64,000 bases of DNA, taken from positions 3,676 to 67,675 of the forward strand of contig JBGANY010000011.1 of assembly GCA_044222005.1 (NCBI GenBank), written 5' to 3'. Below, piece after piece: positions 1-9,627 of this stretch. The translations under genes were made by a program, and so were the position numbers. The stretch is from Methylotenera_A sp044222005 (lineage in GTDB: Bacteria > Pseudomonadota > Gammaproteobacteria > Burkholderiales > Methylophilaceae). A model generated the notes under the pieces. It saw only the letters and a list, made by a program, of their open reading frames with translations. It did not search any database and had not been told where the DNA came from. How positions within the stretch are numbered: the stretch's first letter is position 1; each line of letters begins with the position of its first letter.

Positions 1-2072
1 CCACCGCGGCGGCTGCGGCCGCTGCGTTCTTGACGCGGTGCCTGATTGGTATCTGCCGCGATGCTGTCGGCAGCCGTTGCTGGAGCAATTGCTTCAGCTT
101 TCTCGGCACGGTTTTCGACGGGTCTTTCTGGACGCGGCGTACGCTCAGGACGCGCTTGATTGCCAGATTGTGGCTGACTGGCTTGCTGTGGGCGCTGCCC
201 TTGTTGCGGCCTGTCGCCACGCTCGCTAGTGCTTATATTAGCCCGGTCGCGATTGCTGCGGTTGCGGTTGCGGTCACGGTCACGGTTGCGGTCACGGTCA
301 CGGGAGCTATCGCGAGCCTCGCGTGCGGTTTTGTCTTCCGCTTTTTCTTCAACCTTGACTTCGCCCGTGCCTCCCAGCCACTTTTTAATGCGACTTAAGA
401 ATGAGGTTTTGGCAGCCGGCGCAGCTGGTTTTTCGGCTGTAACTCTTTCTTCAACAATCGGCGCAGAGGTGGCAGGCGTGATGCCCTTCACCAACGCCTC
501 GGGCGAACTTGGTTTTGCCTCTTCGCTCAGGCCGCGCACATAAGCAGTTTCAGCAGGCAATTCCACCATTTTATAGCTGGCCTGCGCGGTTTCTTCGTTA
601 ACATCATCATGCTTGATGCGCGTGATGCTGTAGTTTGGCGTTTCCATATGGATATTGGGAATCAATATCACTTCCACGCCCATACGCTGCTCGATTTTGT
701 GGATATCAGCACGTTTTTCGTTTAACAGGAAGGTAGCGGCTTCAACTGGCAATTGCACCTGAATGATCGCGCTGTTGTCTTTCATGGCTTCTTCTTGCGT
801 AATGCGCAAGATATGCAATGCGGTAGACTCGATGCCGCGGATATGCCCGGTGCCGCTGCAACGCGGGCAAGCGGCATGATTGGTTTCGCCCAGGCTGGGA
901 CGCAGGCGCTGGCGTGACAATTCAAGCAAACCAAAGCGTGAAATCTTGCCGGTCTGTACGCGCGCACGGTCAGCGTGCAGGGCATCGCGCAGGGCATTTT
1001 CTACTTCGCGCTGGTTGCGCTGGCTTTCCATGTCGATAAAATCGATTACCACCAAACCGCCCAAATCGCGCAAACGCAATTGGCGCGCAACTTCTTCGGC
1101 GGCTTCCAGATTGGTGTTAAAGGCGGTTTGTTCGATGTCGCTGCCTTTGATTGAGCGGCCAGAATTGACGTCAACCGACACCAGCGCTTCGGTATGGTCG
1201 ATGACGATCGCACCGCCGGAAGGCAAGCGGACTTCACGTGAAAAAGCGGATTCGATCTGGTGTTCGATTTGAAAGCGCGAGAATAGCGGCACTTCATCCT
1301 GATACAGTTTTACGCGTGTCACATTGCCAGGCATCACATGGTTCATGAATTGCACGGCCTGTTCGTATACATCAGGCGTATCGATTAGAATCTCGCCAAT
1401 ATCCGCGCTGAAATAATCACGGATTGCGCGAATGACCAGGCTGCCTTCCTGATAGATCAGAAACGCCCCGGCCTGGATATGCGAAGCTTCTTCAACTGCA
1501 GTCCATAGTTGTGTAAGGTAGTTCAGATCCCACTGCAGTTCTTCTGCAGTACGGCCGATACCGGCGGTACGCGCGATGATACTCATGCCTTTCGGCACTT
1601 CCAGTTGCGCCATTACGTCGCGCAGTTCGTTGCGTTCCTCGCCCTCGATGCGGCGCGAAACGCCACCGCCACGCGGGTTGTTCGGCATCAACACCAGATA
1701 GCGGCCTGCCAAAGAGATGAAAGTGGTAAGCGCCGCGCCCTTATTGCCGCGCTCATCTTTATCGACTTGAACGATGAGTTCCTGGCCTTCTTTAATCACG
1801 TCTTGAATGCGGGTTTTACCGCCTTCGGATTTGTCCGAGAAATAGCTGCGGGAAATTTCCTTGAAGGGTAAAAAGCCGTGACGTTCTGTACCGTAATCGA
1901 CAAATGCGGCTTCTAGTGAGGGCTCTACCCGGGTGATGACACCTTTGTAGATATTGCCTTTGCGCTGTTCTTTTCCAGCGTGCTCGATGTCCAAATCAAC
2001 AAGCTTTTGCCCATCGACAATCGCAACGCGTAATTCTTCCGATTGCGTTGCATTAAATAACATGCGTTTCAT
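1..2072 (-). CDS. rne: Ribonuclease E, 5' part (runs off the window)
   Basis: Endoribonuclease that starts mRNA decay and processes rRNA/tRNA precursors, normally the scaffold of the degradosome at the inner membrane. The minus-strand frame opens at an ATG (2072-2070, MKRMLFNATQ) and stays open for 690 codons to the window edge, so the C-terminus is missing. Visible in order: S1 RNA-binding region (about residues 35-120), the RNase E/G catalytic core, the zinc-link motif CPRCSGTG (C402 and C405), and then the start of a low-complexity tail rich in Arg/Asp/Asn repeats, typical of the RNA-binding tail of RNase E and absent from RNase G. A GGGAG Shine-Dalgarno lies 8 nt upstream of the ATG inside a small hairpin. 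Divergent from rluC, the usual proteobacterial arrangement. Confidence 0.96.
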   Translation of the reverse strand, partial: MKRMLFNATQSEELRVAIVDGQKLVDLDIEHAGKEQRKGNIYKGVITRVEPSLEAAFVDYGTERHGFLPFKEISRSYFSDKSEGGKTRIQDVIKEGQELIVQVDKDERGNKGAALTTFISLAGRYLVLMPNNPRGGGVSRRIEGEERNELRDVMAQLEVPKGMSIIARTAGIGRTAEELQWDLNYLTQLWTAVEEASHIQAGAFLIYQEGSLVIRAIRDYFSADIGEILIDTPDVYEQAVQFMNHVMPGNVTRVKLYQDEVPLFSRFQIEHQIESAFSREVRLPSGGAIVIDHTEALVSVDVNSGRSIKGSDIEQTAFNTNLEAAEEVARQLRLRDLGGLVVIDFIDMESQRNQREVENALRDALHADRARVQTGKISRFGLLELSRQRLRPSLGETNHAACPRCSGTGHIRGIESTALHILRITQEEAMKDNSAIIQVQLPVEAATFLLNEKRADIHKIEQRMGVEVILIPNIHMETPNYSITRIKHDDVNEETAQASYKMVELPAETAYVRGLSEEAKPSSPEALVKGITPATSAPIVEERVTAEKPAAPAAKTSFLSRIKKWLGGTGEVKVEEKAEDKTAREARDSSRDRDRNRDRDRNRNRSNRDRANISTSERGDRPQQGQRPQQASQPQSGNQARPERTPRPERPVENRAEKAEAIAPATAADSIAADTNQAPRQERSGRSRRG

Positions 2073-2595
2073 TGTGTGCTCCCGCGCTCATGCGGGCAGA
2101 CAGGTTGTACTTTAGGATTAAAGTTCTGAAGTTGTGATTTTACCCAGACATGGTCTAAGTCTTGTTTTAATCGTGCGCTTTATGTGGCGCAACACGATGC
2201 AGCTGAGATCAACCGTGCCTGCAGAAAAAGCCGGCATTGCAAATCGCGGAGAGTTTCTACGATATGCCGATTGATTAAGTATGGTTTTGCTACATCTTAA
2301 AATATATGCCGGCGTTTGATTTTTCTCATACCTTTATCAACACGGGGGCATAAATCCGTTAAAATTCTGTCTTCAGTAACTTTAGTCGCGTTTATGTTTA
2401 TTTGTCTGCGGCGGCTAGAGCGCAATTTTTTATCGCTACTTTAAATATGGCGAGCGGTATTAGCCAAGTATTTTTTGTCACGTTTAGCTGTTATTGAGAT
2501 ACGCTAAAGCGATTTAGATTCAATAACATGCTAAGTATAGGCGTTATCGCCCATTTTAGCAAAATATAAAGTCAAGCAAATTAAAGTTGAGCAAA
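2073..2595. other. rne-rluC intergenic region
   Basis: About 520 bases without a credible gene between the divergent rne and rluC starts. It should carry both promoters and, by analogy with E. coli, a long rne leader involved in autoregulation. I see an AT-rich centre (about 2270-2580) and one short hairpin next to the rne start (listed separately), but no promoter good enough to call and no RNA gene. Confidence 0.6.
2081..2096 (-). promoter_or_regulatory. Hairpin overlapping the rne Shine-Dalgarno
   Basis: On the rne transcript, CCCGC (2096-2092) can pair with GCGGG (2085-2081) around a 6-nt loop. The 3' arm includes the first G's of the GGGAG ribosome binding site, so pairing would mask translation initiation. 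The pairing is seen in the sequence; a regulatory role is inference from known RNase E autoregulation. Confidence 0.4.
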
Positions 2596-3603
2596 ATGAT
2601 GATGCAAACAGAACGAAATAAAATGATAGGCGCACATGCGGTTGCCAATTTAACCGTCGACGAGGCGAGCGATGGGCAGCGTATTGACAATTTCCTCGCC
2701 AAAACACTTAAAGGCGTGCCCAAAAGCCATATTTACCGCATTTTGCGCAGCGGCGAGGTGCGCGTCAATAAAGGCCGCATCGATGCTTCGTACAAACTTG
2801 TTCTGGGCGATGTCGTGCGCGTGCCGCCGATACGCGTGGCAGCCAGTGAAAAGGAAGTGATGAATGCGCCGGCAACTGCAGTATTAGAAAAAACCATTAT
2901 TTTCGAAGACGATGCGCTATTGGTGATTGATAAACCAGCAGGGTTTGCAGTGCACGGCGGCAGTGGTGTGAGCCGCGGCGTGATTGAACAACTGCGGCTG
3001 GAGCGCCCGAAAGCGAAATTTCTGGAGCTGGTGCACCGGCTGGACCGCGAAACTTCTGGTGTGCTCTTGCTGGCTAAAAAACGTGCGGCATTGGTGGCTT
3101 TGCATGAGGCAATTCGCAACAATCAAACCGATAAGCGCTATTTAATGCTGGTTGCAGGCGAGTGGACTGAAAAAAAGAAGCGCGTGGTGTTAGATTTGCA
3201 GAAGTATGTATTGCCTAACGGCGAACGCCGTGTGAATGTGGTAACCGATAAAAGCAAGGATAAATATGATGAGGCACAAGTTTCAGAAACTATCTTTTAT
3301 CTGAAACAGCGTTTTGTCGGGTTCAGTTTGCTTGAAGCGCAGCTTGTTACAGGACGCACCCACCAGCTTCGCGTGCAATTGGCGCACCTGAGGTTTCCGA
3401 TTGTTGGGGATGACAAGTATGGCGACTTTGCGCTTAACAAATCGCTGGTAAAAAAGGGTTTAAAACGCATGTTTTTACACTCTGCTGAAACAAATCTGCG
3501 GCATCCTGTGTCTGGAGAAAAACTGAAATTAGTGGCGCCTTTGCCGGTTGAATTACAAAAATTTATCGAAAAACTGGAAAAGGGTGGTGAAGGTAATGGC
3601 TAA
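2596..3603 (+). CDS. rluC: 23S rRNA pseudouridine synthase RluC
   Basis: Isomerises specific uridines of 23S rRNA to pseudouridine (positions 955/2504/2580 in E. coli). N-terminal S4 RNA-binding domain (about residues 20-80, with DGQRIDNFL), then an RluA-family catalytic domain with the diagnostic HRLDRETSGVLLLAK segment holding the catalytic Asp, and TGRTHQLRVQLAH near the end. About 335 residues, normal for RluC. I use the ATG at 2596; a TTG at 2587 is also in frame and the ribosome binding site is weak either way. Overlaps the next gene by 8 nt, so it heads a translationally coupled operon with the HAD phosphatase, Rieske and S49 peptidase genes. Confidence 0.93.
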   Translation: MMMQTERNKMIGAHAVANLTVDEASDGQRIDNFLAKTLKGVPKSHIYRILRSGEVRVNKGRIDASYKLVLGDVVRVPPIRVAASEKEVMNAPATAVLEKTIIFEDDALLVIDKPAGFAVHGGSGVSRGVIEQLRLERPKAKFLELVHRLDRETSGVLLLAKKRAALVALHEAIRNNQTDKRYLMLVAGEWTEKKKRVVLDLQKYVLPNGERRVNVVTDKSKDKYDEAQVSETIFYLKQRFVGFSLLEAQLVTGRTHQLRVQLAHLRFPIVGDDKYGDFALNKSLVKKGLKRMFLHSAETNLRHPVSGEKLKLVAPLPVELQKFIEKLEKGGEGNG

Positions 3604-4252
3604 ACAGTTTGATTTAATCGTATGGGATTGGGATGGCACGCTGGCTGATTCCGCCGGCATGATTACCAACGCCATTGTAGATGCCGCCGCGCAGGTGGGC
3701 TTGCCAGCGCTGAGCCCGGATGCGGCGCGCAATATCATCGGGCTTGGGCTGAGAGAGTCTATTCATGCGTTGTACGGTGATATTCCCGCAGATCAGGCGC
3801 AAGCCCTGGCTGCGCAATACAGTGCGAATTATTATGCAGGCGAGCAGGCGATCCCCTTGTTCGACGGGGCAAAAGAAACCATTATTGAGCTTAACCGGCG
3901 CGGCTATAAACTGGCCGTGGCGACAGGCAAGGGCAGGCGCGGGCTAAATCTGGCCTTGCAGCATTGTGGTCTGGGTGGTTACTTTCATGCTACGCGTACC
4001 ATGGACGAGTGTTTTTCCAAACCGCATCCGCAAATGCTGGATGAAATCATGGATGCTTGCGTAATACCCCCCGAACGAACTTTGATGATCGGCGATACCA
4101 GCTATGATTTGCAGATGGCCAAAAATGCTGATGTGCAGGCAGTTGCAGTGACCTATGGAGCGCAATCACATGATAAATTATTGAGTTACAATAGCATTGA
4201 AATGTTCCATCAATTTGATGAGTTAAGCGCCTGGTTATTGACCCATGCATAA
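3596..4252 (+). CDS. HAD-IA phosphatase (phosphoglycolate phosphatase-like)
   Basis: Haloacid-dehalogenase-type hydrolase of about 218 residues. Motif I is at the N-terminus (DWDGTLADS, with nucleophile and acid/base Asp), motif II Ser/Thr in VATGKGRRG, and motif III/IV region with KPHPQML and IGDTSYDLQMAKNA. Family members dephosphorylate small sugar phosphates such as phosphoglycolate; the true substrate cannot be read from sequence. The ATG at 3596 is chosen over upstream starts because motif I then sits at residues 10-18 and a GGTGGTGAAGG ribosome binding site precedes it. It overlaps rluC by 8 nt at its start and the Rieske gene by 8 nt at its end. Confidence 0.88.
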   Translation: MAKQFDLIVWDWDGTLADSAGMITNAIVDAAAQVGLPALSPDAARNIIGLGLRESIHALYGDIPADQAQALAAQYSANYYAGEQAIPLFDGAKETIIELNRRGYKLAVATGKGRRGLNLALQHCGLGGYFHATRTMDECFSKPHPQMLDEIMDACVIPPERTLMIGDTSYDLQMAKNADVQAVAVTYGAQSHDKLLSYNSIEMFHQFDELSAWLLTHA

Positions 4253-4616
4253 AAACACCATTGTTTTAGATAGCCGTGATTTGCACGAAAAGTCGCTAGG
4301 TCTGCGTTTTCCCTTGCCGCAGTTAGGGGAATTCGCCACCGGATTTGTGGTGCGCTATCAAGGCAAGGCGCATGCCTATGTGAATCAGTGTGCGCATGTG
4401 CCGGTCGAGCTCGACTGGAATGAGGGTGAATTTTTTACGGTGAGTAAGGATTATCTGATTTGTGCCACGCATGGCGCGCATTATCGGCCTGATAACGGTT
4501 TTTGCGTGATGGGGCCATGCAAAGGCAAAAGCTTGCAAATGTTGCCTGTTACCGAGCAGAATCATCAAATTACCATCCATATCGACCAACTTCATCAATT
4601 ACATAGAAAACCCTGA
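4245..4616 (+). CDS. Rieske [2Fe-2S] domain protein
   Basis: Small (123 aa) soluble protein made of one Rieske domain. Cluster ligands are C49-x-H51 and C73-x-x-H76, with the usual spacing. There is no signal peptide or membrane segment, so it is probably a cytoplasmic ferredoxin-like electron carrier or a remnant of an oxygenase subunit rather than a bc1 Rieske protein. Its ATG lies in the last codons of the HAD gene (ATGCATAA overlap), and the S49 peptidase starts 13 nt after its stop, so all are co-transcribed. Redox partner unknown. Confidence 0.87.
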   Translation: MHKNTIVLDSRDLHEKSLGLRFPLPQLGEFATGFVVRYQGKAHAYVNQCAHVPVELDWNEGEFFTVSKDYLICATHGAHYRPDNGFCVMGPCKGKSLQMLPVTEQNHQITIHIDQLHQLHRKP

Positions 4617-4629
4617 ATAGGAAAAGAGC

Positions 4630-5583
4630 ATGTCTGAGCAGAATGAACCGTCACACAGTAACTGGCAACAGAAAACCATAGAAAAGCTATTATTGTCTGG
4701 GCTGAAGGAACAGCAAACCGCGCGCCGCTGGAGCATCTTTTTTAAGGCGCTTACCTTTGGGTATCTGTTTCTATTGTTGATAGTGGTATTAGGGGTATTT
4801 GGTGGAAAAAACGTGGCTGGTCCGCATGCGGCTTTGATTGATATTAACGGCGTGATAGAGGCAGGTGGCGAAGTCAATGCGGACGCTGTGATCAGCAGCT
4901 TGAACGATGCTTATGACAGCATTGGCACCAAGGGTATTATTTTGCGTTTTAACACGCCGGGCGGCAGTCCGGTGCAGGCGGGTATTATCAACGATGAAAT
5001 CATGCGCCAAAAGAAGCTGCATCCTAAGATTCCGGTATATGGTGTGGTGGAAGACATTTGCGCTTCCGGCGGCTATTACATTGCAGCGGCGACGGATAAG
5101 ATTTATGTCGATAAAGCCAGTATCGTCGGCTCGATTGGCGTGCTGATGGATGGCTACGGTTTTACCGAAGTGATGAAAAAAGTTGGGGTCGAGCGCCGAT
5201 TGATGACTGCCGGAGAAAACAAGGCTATGCTGGATCCGTTCTCACCAGTTAACCCGAAACATCAGGCTTTGGCGCAAACCATGCTGAATGAAGTGCACGA
5301 GCAGTTTAAGAACGTAGTGAGAAAGGGCAGGGGCGCACGCTTAAAAGAAACGCCGGAAGTATTCAGCGGCCTGTTCTGGAGCGGTGAGCAAAGCATCAAG
5401 CTGGGTCTTGCCGATGCGCTGGGCAGTGCAGATTACGTCGCGCGCGATGTGATCAAGCAGGACGAGATTGTTGATTATACCTACCAGGAAACCATGATGG
5501 ACCGCTTTGCCAAACGCCTGGGCGCGGGAGTAGCGAAGGCGGTTGGGATAGATACGATAATGAAGGGGATGCAGCTGAGGTGA
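4630..5583 (+). CDS. Membrane-anchored S49 family peptidase (SppA-like)
   Basis: Signal-peptide-peptidase family serine protease of 317 aa, the single-domain form (E. coli SppA is about 618 aa with two domains). One N-terminal membrane anchor around residues 40-60 (YLFLLLIVVLGVF), then the S49 domain: FNTPGGSP, the catalytic Ser146 in ICASGGYYIAA, and a likely general-base Lys198 in AGENKAM. Expected to degrade cleaved signal peptides or other membrane-associated peptides at the periplasmic face. Preceded by a GGAAAAGAG ribosome binding site. Last gene of the rluC operon; convergent with pgi. Confidence 0.9.
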   Translation: MSEQNEPSHSNWQQKTIEKLLLSGLKEQQTARRWSIFFKALTFGYLFLLLIVVLGVFGGKNVAGPHAALIDINGVIEAGGEVNADAVISSLNDAYDSIGTKGIILRFNTPGGSPVQAGIINDEIMRQKKLHPKIPVYGVVEDICASGGYYIAAATDKIYVDKASIVGSIGVLMDGYGFTEVMKKVGVERRLMTAGENKAMLDPFSPVNPKHQALAQTMLNEVHEQFKNVVRKGRGARLKETPEVFSGLFWSGEQSIKLGLADALGSADYVARDVIKQDEIVDYTYQETMMDRFAKRLGAGVAKAVGIDTIMKGMQLR

Positions 5584-5589
5584 CCTTGG

Positions 5590-5624
5590 CTGCCCACACG
5601 ATCAACTAATTGAAGTGTGGGCAG
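5590..5624. terminator. Inverted repeat between convergent sppA-like gene and pgi
   Basis: CTGCCCACAC (5590-5599) pairs perfectly with GTGTGGGCAG (5615-5624) across a 15-nt loop. It sits just after the S49 peptidase stop and before the pgi stop on the other strand, the right place for a two-way terminator. Neither strand has a T-run immediately after the stem, so intrinsic termination is uncertain. Confidence 0.45.
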
Positions 5625-5652
5625 GCAAAAAAGCTGGCCGATAGTGGCTTTG

Positions 5653-7311
5653 CTAAGGTTTATTCAACTGCTTGGTATGGTTGATCAGGCCGTTGGTTGA
5701 GCTGTCGTAATTTGTCACCACTTCGTCGCTGGTCAGTTGCGGCAGGATTTGCTGGGCGATCTGTTTGCCGTATTCCACGCCCCATTGGTCATAGCTGTTA
5801 ATATTCCACATGATGCCCTGCACGAATATCTTGTGTTCGTATAGTGCAATCAGCTTGCCGAGCATATTTGGCGTAAGCTTGTCGAACAAAATGGAGGTGG
5901 TAGGACGGTTGCCTTCAAACACTTTGTGTGGCAGCAGTTTTTCGAGTGCTTCGCCTGACATGCCTTGCTTTTCAAGCTCTGCACGTGCTTCTTCCCTGGT
6001 TTTTCCCAGCATCAAAGCCTGCGTCTGCGCTAAAAAGTTCGCCAGCAGGATTTTATGATGCGCGTAACCATGTTTACCGATGGCATAATGGCTGTGCACG
6101 GGCATCAAAAAATCGGCTGGAATCATTTGTGTGCCCTGGTGAATGAGCTGATAAAACGCATGCTGGCCATTGGTGCCAGCCTCGCCCCAAATCACCGGGC
6201 CGGTTTTGTATTCCACACGGCTGCCATCGCGGCAGATGAACTTGCCGTTACTTTCCATATCGGCCTGTTGCATATAGGCTGGAAAGCGCGCCATTCCTTG
6301 GTCGTAGGGCAATATGACATGCGTGTCCACATGGAAGAAGTTGTTATACCAGATACCGATAAGTGCCATAATCACGGGCATATTCTGTTCGAGCGGCGCA
6401 GTTCTGAAATGGTTATCCATTTCATGCCCCCCTGAGAGCAGGTCTTCGAAGTTGTCCATGCCTACATACAAGGCAATCGATAGCCCGATAGCAGACCAGA
6501 GCGAATAGCGACCGCCAACCCAATCCCAGAACGCGAACATGTTGGCGGTATCGATGCCGAACTCTTGCACCGCTTTTGAGTTGGTTGAGAGTGCCACAAA
6601 ATGTTTAGCCACGTGTGCTTCATCTTTGGCCATGTTTAAAAACCAGGTGCGCGCAGAATGCGCGTTGGTCATGGTTTCCTGCGTGGTGAAAGTTTTCGAG
6701 GCCACAATAAACAATGTAGTTTCAGCATTGCATTTTTCGAGTGCGCGCATCAAATGTGCGCCATCGATGTTCGATACAAAGTGAATGTCCAGATTGGGGC
6801 TGGCGTAGGGTTTAAGCGCGTCGCAGACCATCACGGGGCCCAGGTCGGAACCGCCAATTCCAATGTTTACAATGTCGGTAATACGCTTGCCGGAATAACC
6901 TTTCCATTCGCCATTGCGCACTTTGTCAGAAAATACACGCATTTGCTGGAGTACGGCATTTACGTCCGGCATGACATCGTGGCCATCCACATAGACAGGT
7001 GTATTAGAACGGTTACGCAGCGCAGTGTGCAAGACTGCACGGTCTTCGGTGATATTGATTTTTTCGCCCGCGAACATTCTGTCACGCCAGTTTTCAATAT
7101 TGGCTTCGCGTGCCAGTTGGATCAGCAAAGGCAGCGTTTCGTCGTTCATGCGATGTTTGGAATAATCCAGCAATAAATCAGCGAACTTCAGGCTGTATTT
7201 TTCGAAGCGTTTTGGATCATTTGCGAACAAATCGCGCATGTGGGTTGAAGCTATGGTTTTTTCATGTTGGCAGAGTTTTTGCCATACTGGGTAATGTGTG
7301 AGCGTAGCCAT
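5653..7311 (-). CDS. pgi: Glucose-6-phosphate isomerase
   Basis: Interconverts glucose-6-phosphate and fructose-6-phosphate in the cytoplasm. 552 aa, close to the 549 of E. coli Pgi. Recognisable segments: VNIGIGGSDLGPVM (SIS-domain phosphate binding), VASKTFTTQETM, GGRYSLWSAIGLSIAL, the catalytic Glu region NGQHAFYQLIHQGT and the C-terminal YDQWGVEYGKQ signature. Together with the following glycogen genes it links fructose-6-phosphate (the entry point from a ribulose-monophosphate pathway, if the host is a methylotroph) to glucose-1-phosphate and glycogen. Downstream of glgB on the same strand with a 69-nt gap. Confidence 0.97.
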   Translation of the reverse strand: MATLTHYPVWQKLCQHEKTIASTHMRDLFANDPKRFEKYSLKFADLLLDYSKHRMNDETLPLLIQLAREANIENWRDRMFAGEKINITEDRAVLHTALRNRSNTPVYVDGHDVMPDVNAVLQQMRVFSDKVRNGEWKGYSGKRITDIVNIGIGGSDLGPVMVCDALKPYASPNLDIHFVSNIDGAHLMRALEKCNAETTLFIVASKTFTTQETMTNAHSARTWFLNMAKDEAHVAKHFVALSTNSKAVQEFGIDTANMFAFWDWVGGRYSLWSAIGLSIALYVGMDNFEDLLSGGHEMDNHFRTAPLEQNMPVIMALIGIWYNNFFHVDTHVILPYDQGMARFPAYMQQADMESNGKFICRDGSRVEYKTGPVIWGEAGTNGQHAFYQLIHQGTQMIPADFLMPVHSHYAIGKHGYAHHKILLANFLAQTQALMLGKTREEARAELEKQGMSGEALEKLLPHKVFEGNRPTTSILFDKLTPNMLGKLIALYEHKIFVQGIMWNINSYDQWGVEYGKQIAQQILPQLTSDEVVTNYDSSTNGLINHTKQLNKP

Positions 7312-7380
7312 TTGAATATTCGTGCTTTATTAAGTTATTTTATCAATTGTAAAAACATCCCAGCTTAAACGGTTAAACGT

Positions 7381-9627
7381 CTAAGCCGGTTTTAAAACCA
7401 AGCCTGCCAGCGGGGGCAGCGTAATGACAAGCGATTGGCTGCGGTTCATCCAGGTAATGTCTTCCGTGTGCAACCCTGCGCCGTTGCCCTGGTTGCTGCC
7501 GCCATAGCAAGCCGCATCACTGTTAAATACTTCTTTATAGGTGCCTGCTTGCGGCACGCCAATGCGATAACCTTCACGCAATACTGGCGTGAAGTTCAAT
7601 ACTATTATAACAAAACTATTGTCCAGCCCGCGTCTTACATAGCTGATAATAGATTGGTCAGAGTCATGACAGTCTATCCATTCGAAACCCTGGTGCACAA
7701 AATCAAGCGAATGTAGCGCTATTTCCTGTTTGTAGAGGTTGTTCAGATCGTGGCTTGCTTGCTTGATGCCCCGATGCCATTGATATCCCTCATACTTGTC
7801 GCTGAGCAAATGCCAGTCCAGACTACTGTTCACGTTCCATTCTCGGCCCTGGCCGAACTCGTTGCCCATGAAGTTGAGCTTTTTGCCCGGCGCAGTCATC
7901 TGATACGTCGTCAGCAGGCGCAGGTTGGCAAATTTCTGCCACGCATCGCCCGGCATTTTGTCAAGTAAAGACTTTTTGCCATGCACGACTTCATCATGTG
8001 AGAACGGCAGTACAAAATTCTCCGAGTAGGCGTAAAGCTGGCCAAAAGTGAGCATGTCATGGTAATAGCGCCGATGCACCGGGTCGTGTTCAATGTAGGC
8101 AAGCGTGTCGTTCATCCAGCCCATGTTCCACTTCATGTTAAAGCCTAAACCGCCTAGATATACCGGGCGCGATACTGCCGGCCATGCGGTGGATTCCTCA
8201 GCAATGGTGAGTACGCCGGCAAAGTCTTCACCCACCATGACATTGAGTTGCTTTAAGAACTCAATCACATCCAGGTTTTCTCTGCCGCCGTATTTGTTAG
8301 GCAGCCATTCGCCGGCCTTGCGTGAGTAATCGAGATAAAGCATTGAAGCCACAGCATCTACACGCAAACCGTCAATATGGAACTCGGATAGCCAGTAGTA
8401 AGCGTTTGACATCAGGAAGTTACGCACTTCATTGCGGCCGTAATTGAAAATAAGGGTTCCCCAGTCCTGGTGCTCACCCAGGCGCGGGTCTTCATGCTCA
8501 TATAATGCCGTGCCGTCGAAGCGCGCCAAAGCCCAGTCATCTTTTGGAAAGTGTCCTGGCACCCAGTCTAAAATAACGCCGATATTGGCCTGGTGAAATG
8601 CGTCAATCAAGAAGCGCAAATCATCGGGCGAGCCGAAGCGATTGGTCACGCCAAAGTAGCCGGTGGTTTGATAGCCCCAGGATTCAGTTAGCGGATGCTC
8701 TGAGATCGGCATCAGCTCGACGTGGGTATAGCCCATTTCGGCGACATAGGGCACGAGCGTGCTGGCCAGATCGCGATAATTTAAAAAGTGACCCTTGTTG
8801 TCGCGTTGCCATGAGCCCAAATGGACTTCGTAACAGTTAAATGGGGCATGCAGCCAGTCACGTTTTTTGCGCGCATCAAGCCATTGCCTGTCTTCCCATT
8901 GGTGATAACTGGCACTGATTCTTGCGGCAGTGCCGGGGCGCTGTTCGAACTCAAAACCATAAGGGTCAGTCTTGACCAGAATATTGCCGGTGTGGCGGTT
9001 GCGAATCTCGAATTTATAGGTGTCGTGCGTGGTGAGGTTGGGAATGAAAATATCCCATACTCCACTTGATCCGTGTGTGCGCATGGAATGGACACGGCCA
9101 TCCCAATTGTTAAAGCTGCCGACTACGCTCACGCGCTCCGCGTTTGGCGCCCAAACTGCAAAACGGACGCCGGCGACATCATCTTGCGTGATGCATTGCG
9201 CGCCAAGGGTTTTGTAAGCTTGCAACAGGCGGCCTTCGCCAAATAAATAGAGCTCGTCCTGGGTGAGGCTTGTGCCAAAGGTATAGGGGTCGTGCGTTTC
9301 GTAGCTGTTGCCGGCGCAGTCTATTTTAAGCAGGCAAGGGGTTTCGAGGCGAGTTTCGCTTTGCAGACCAAACAATCCATCGGGATGGGATTTCTCAAGC
9401 TTGATCCATGCGTCGTCAACTTTAACGCTCACACCTGTCGCCTGGGGAATAAATATGCGATAGATGTAACTGCCATCGACTTTATGCTGCCCTAGAAAAC
9501 TGAATGGGTCATGATGGCGCGCTTCTAAAATCAGTAACAATGAGTCAGATACGGCGTCAGACTCTTTCTTGCGCTTGGCTGCAGTTTGCGCGCTGGTTTT
9601 TGCTGATGTCGCTTTAGAGTGTACCAA
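7381..9627 (-). CDS. glgB: 1,4-alpha-glucan branching enzyme
   Basis: Makes alpha-1,6 branches in glycogen. 748 aa: N-terminal CBM48-type modules (about residues 30-250), a GH13 catalytic barrel with DWVPGHFPKDDW, the nucleophile region DGLRVDAVASMLY, the acid in TIAEEST and FSHDEVVHGKKS, and a C-terminal all-beta domain. The start is an unusual TTG (9627-9625): a GGGGGA ribosome binding site lies 7 nt upstream of it and no Met follows for well over 50 codons, so TTG is well supported. The first ~25 residues are Ser/Ala/Lys-rich. Divergent from glgC. Confidence 0.96.
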   Translation of the reverse strand: MVHSKATSAKTSAQTAAKRKKESDAVSDSLLLILEARHHDPFSFLGQHKVDGSYIYRIFIPQATGVSVKVDDAWIKLEKSHPDGLFGLQSETRLETPCLLKIDCAGNSYETHDPYTFGTSLTQDELYLFGEGRLLQAYKTLGAQCITQDDVAGVRFAVWAPNAERVSVVGSFNNWDGRVHSMRTHGSSGVWDIFIPNLTTHDTYKFEIRNRHTGNILVKTDPYGFEFEQRPGTAARISASYHQWEDRQWLDARKKRDWLHAPFNCYEVHLGSWQRDNKGHFLNYRDLASTLVPYVAEMGYTHVELMPISEHPLTESWGYQTTGYFGVTNRFGSPDDLRFLIDAFHQANIGVILDWVPGHFPKDDWALARFDGTALYEHEDPRLGEHQDWGTLIFNYGRNEVRNFLMSNAYYWLSEFHIDGLRVDAVASMLYLDYSRKAGEWLPNKYGGRENLDVIEFLKQLNVMVGEDFAGVLTIAEESTAWPAVSRPVYLGGLGFNMKWNMGWMNDTLAYIEHDPVHRRYYHDMLTFGQLYAYSENFVLPFSHDEVVHGKKSLLDKMPGDAWQKFANLRLLTTYQMTAPGKKLNFMGNEFGQGREWNVNSSLDWHLLSDKYEGYQWHRGIKQASHDLNNLYKQEIALHSLDFVHQGFEWIDCHDSDQSIISYVRRGLDNSFVIIVLNFTPVLREGYRIGVPQAGTYKEVFNSDAACYGGSNQGNGAGLHTEDITWMNRSQSLVITLPPLAGLVLKPA

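Noticed and set aside
30..543. Plus-strand open frames with Val/Thr or Arg/Ser repeats
   Set aside because: They are antisense reflections of the Arg/Asp/Asn repeats in the RNase E tail, which is a clear gene on the minus strand.
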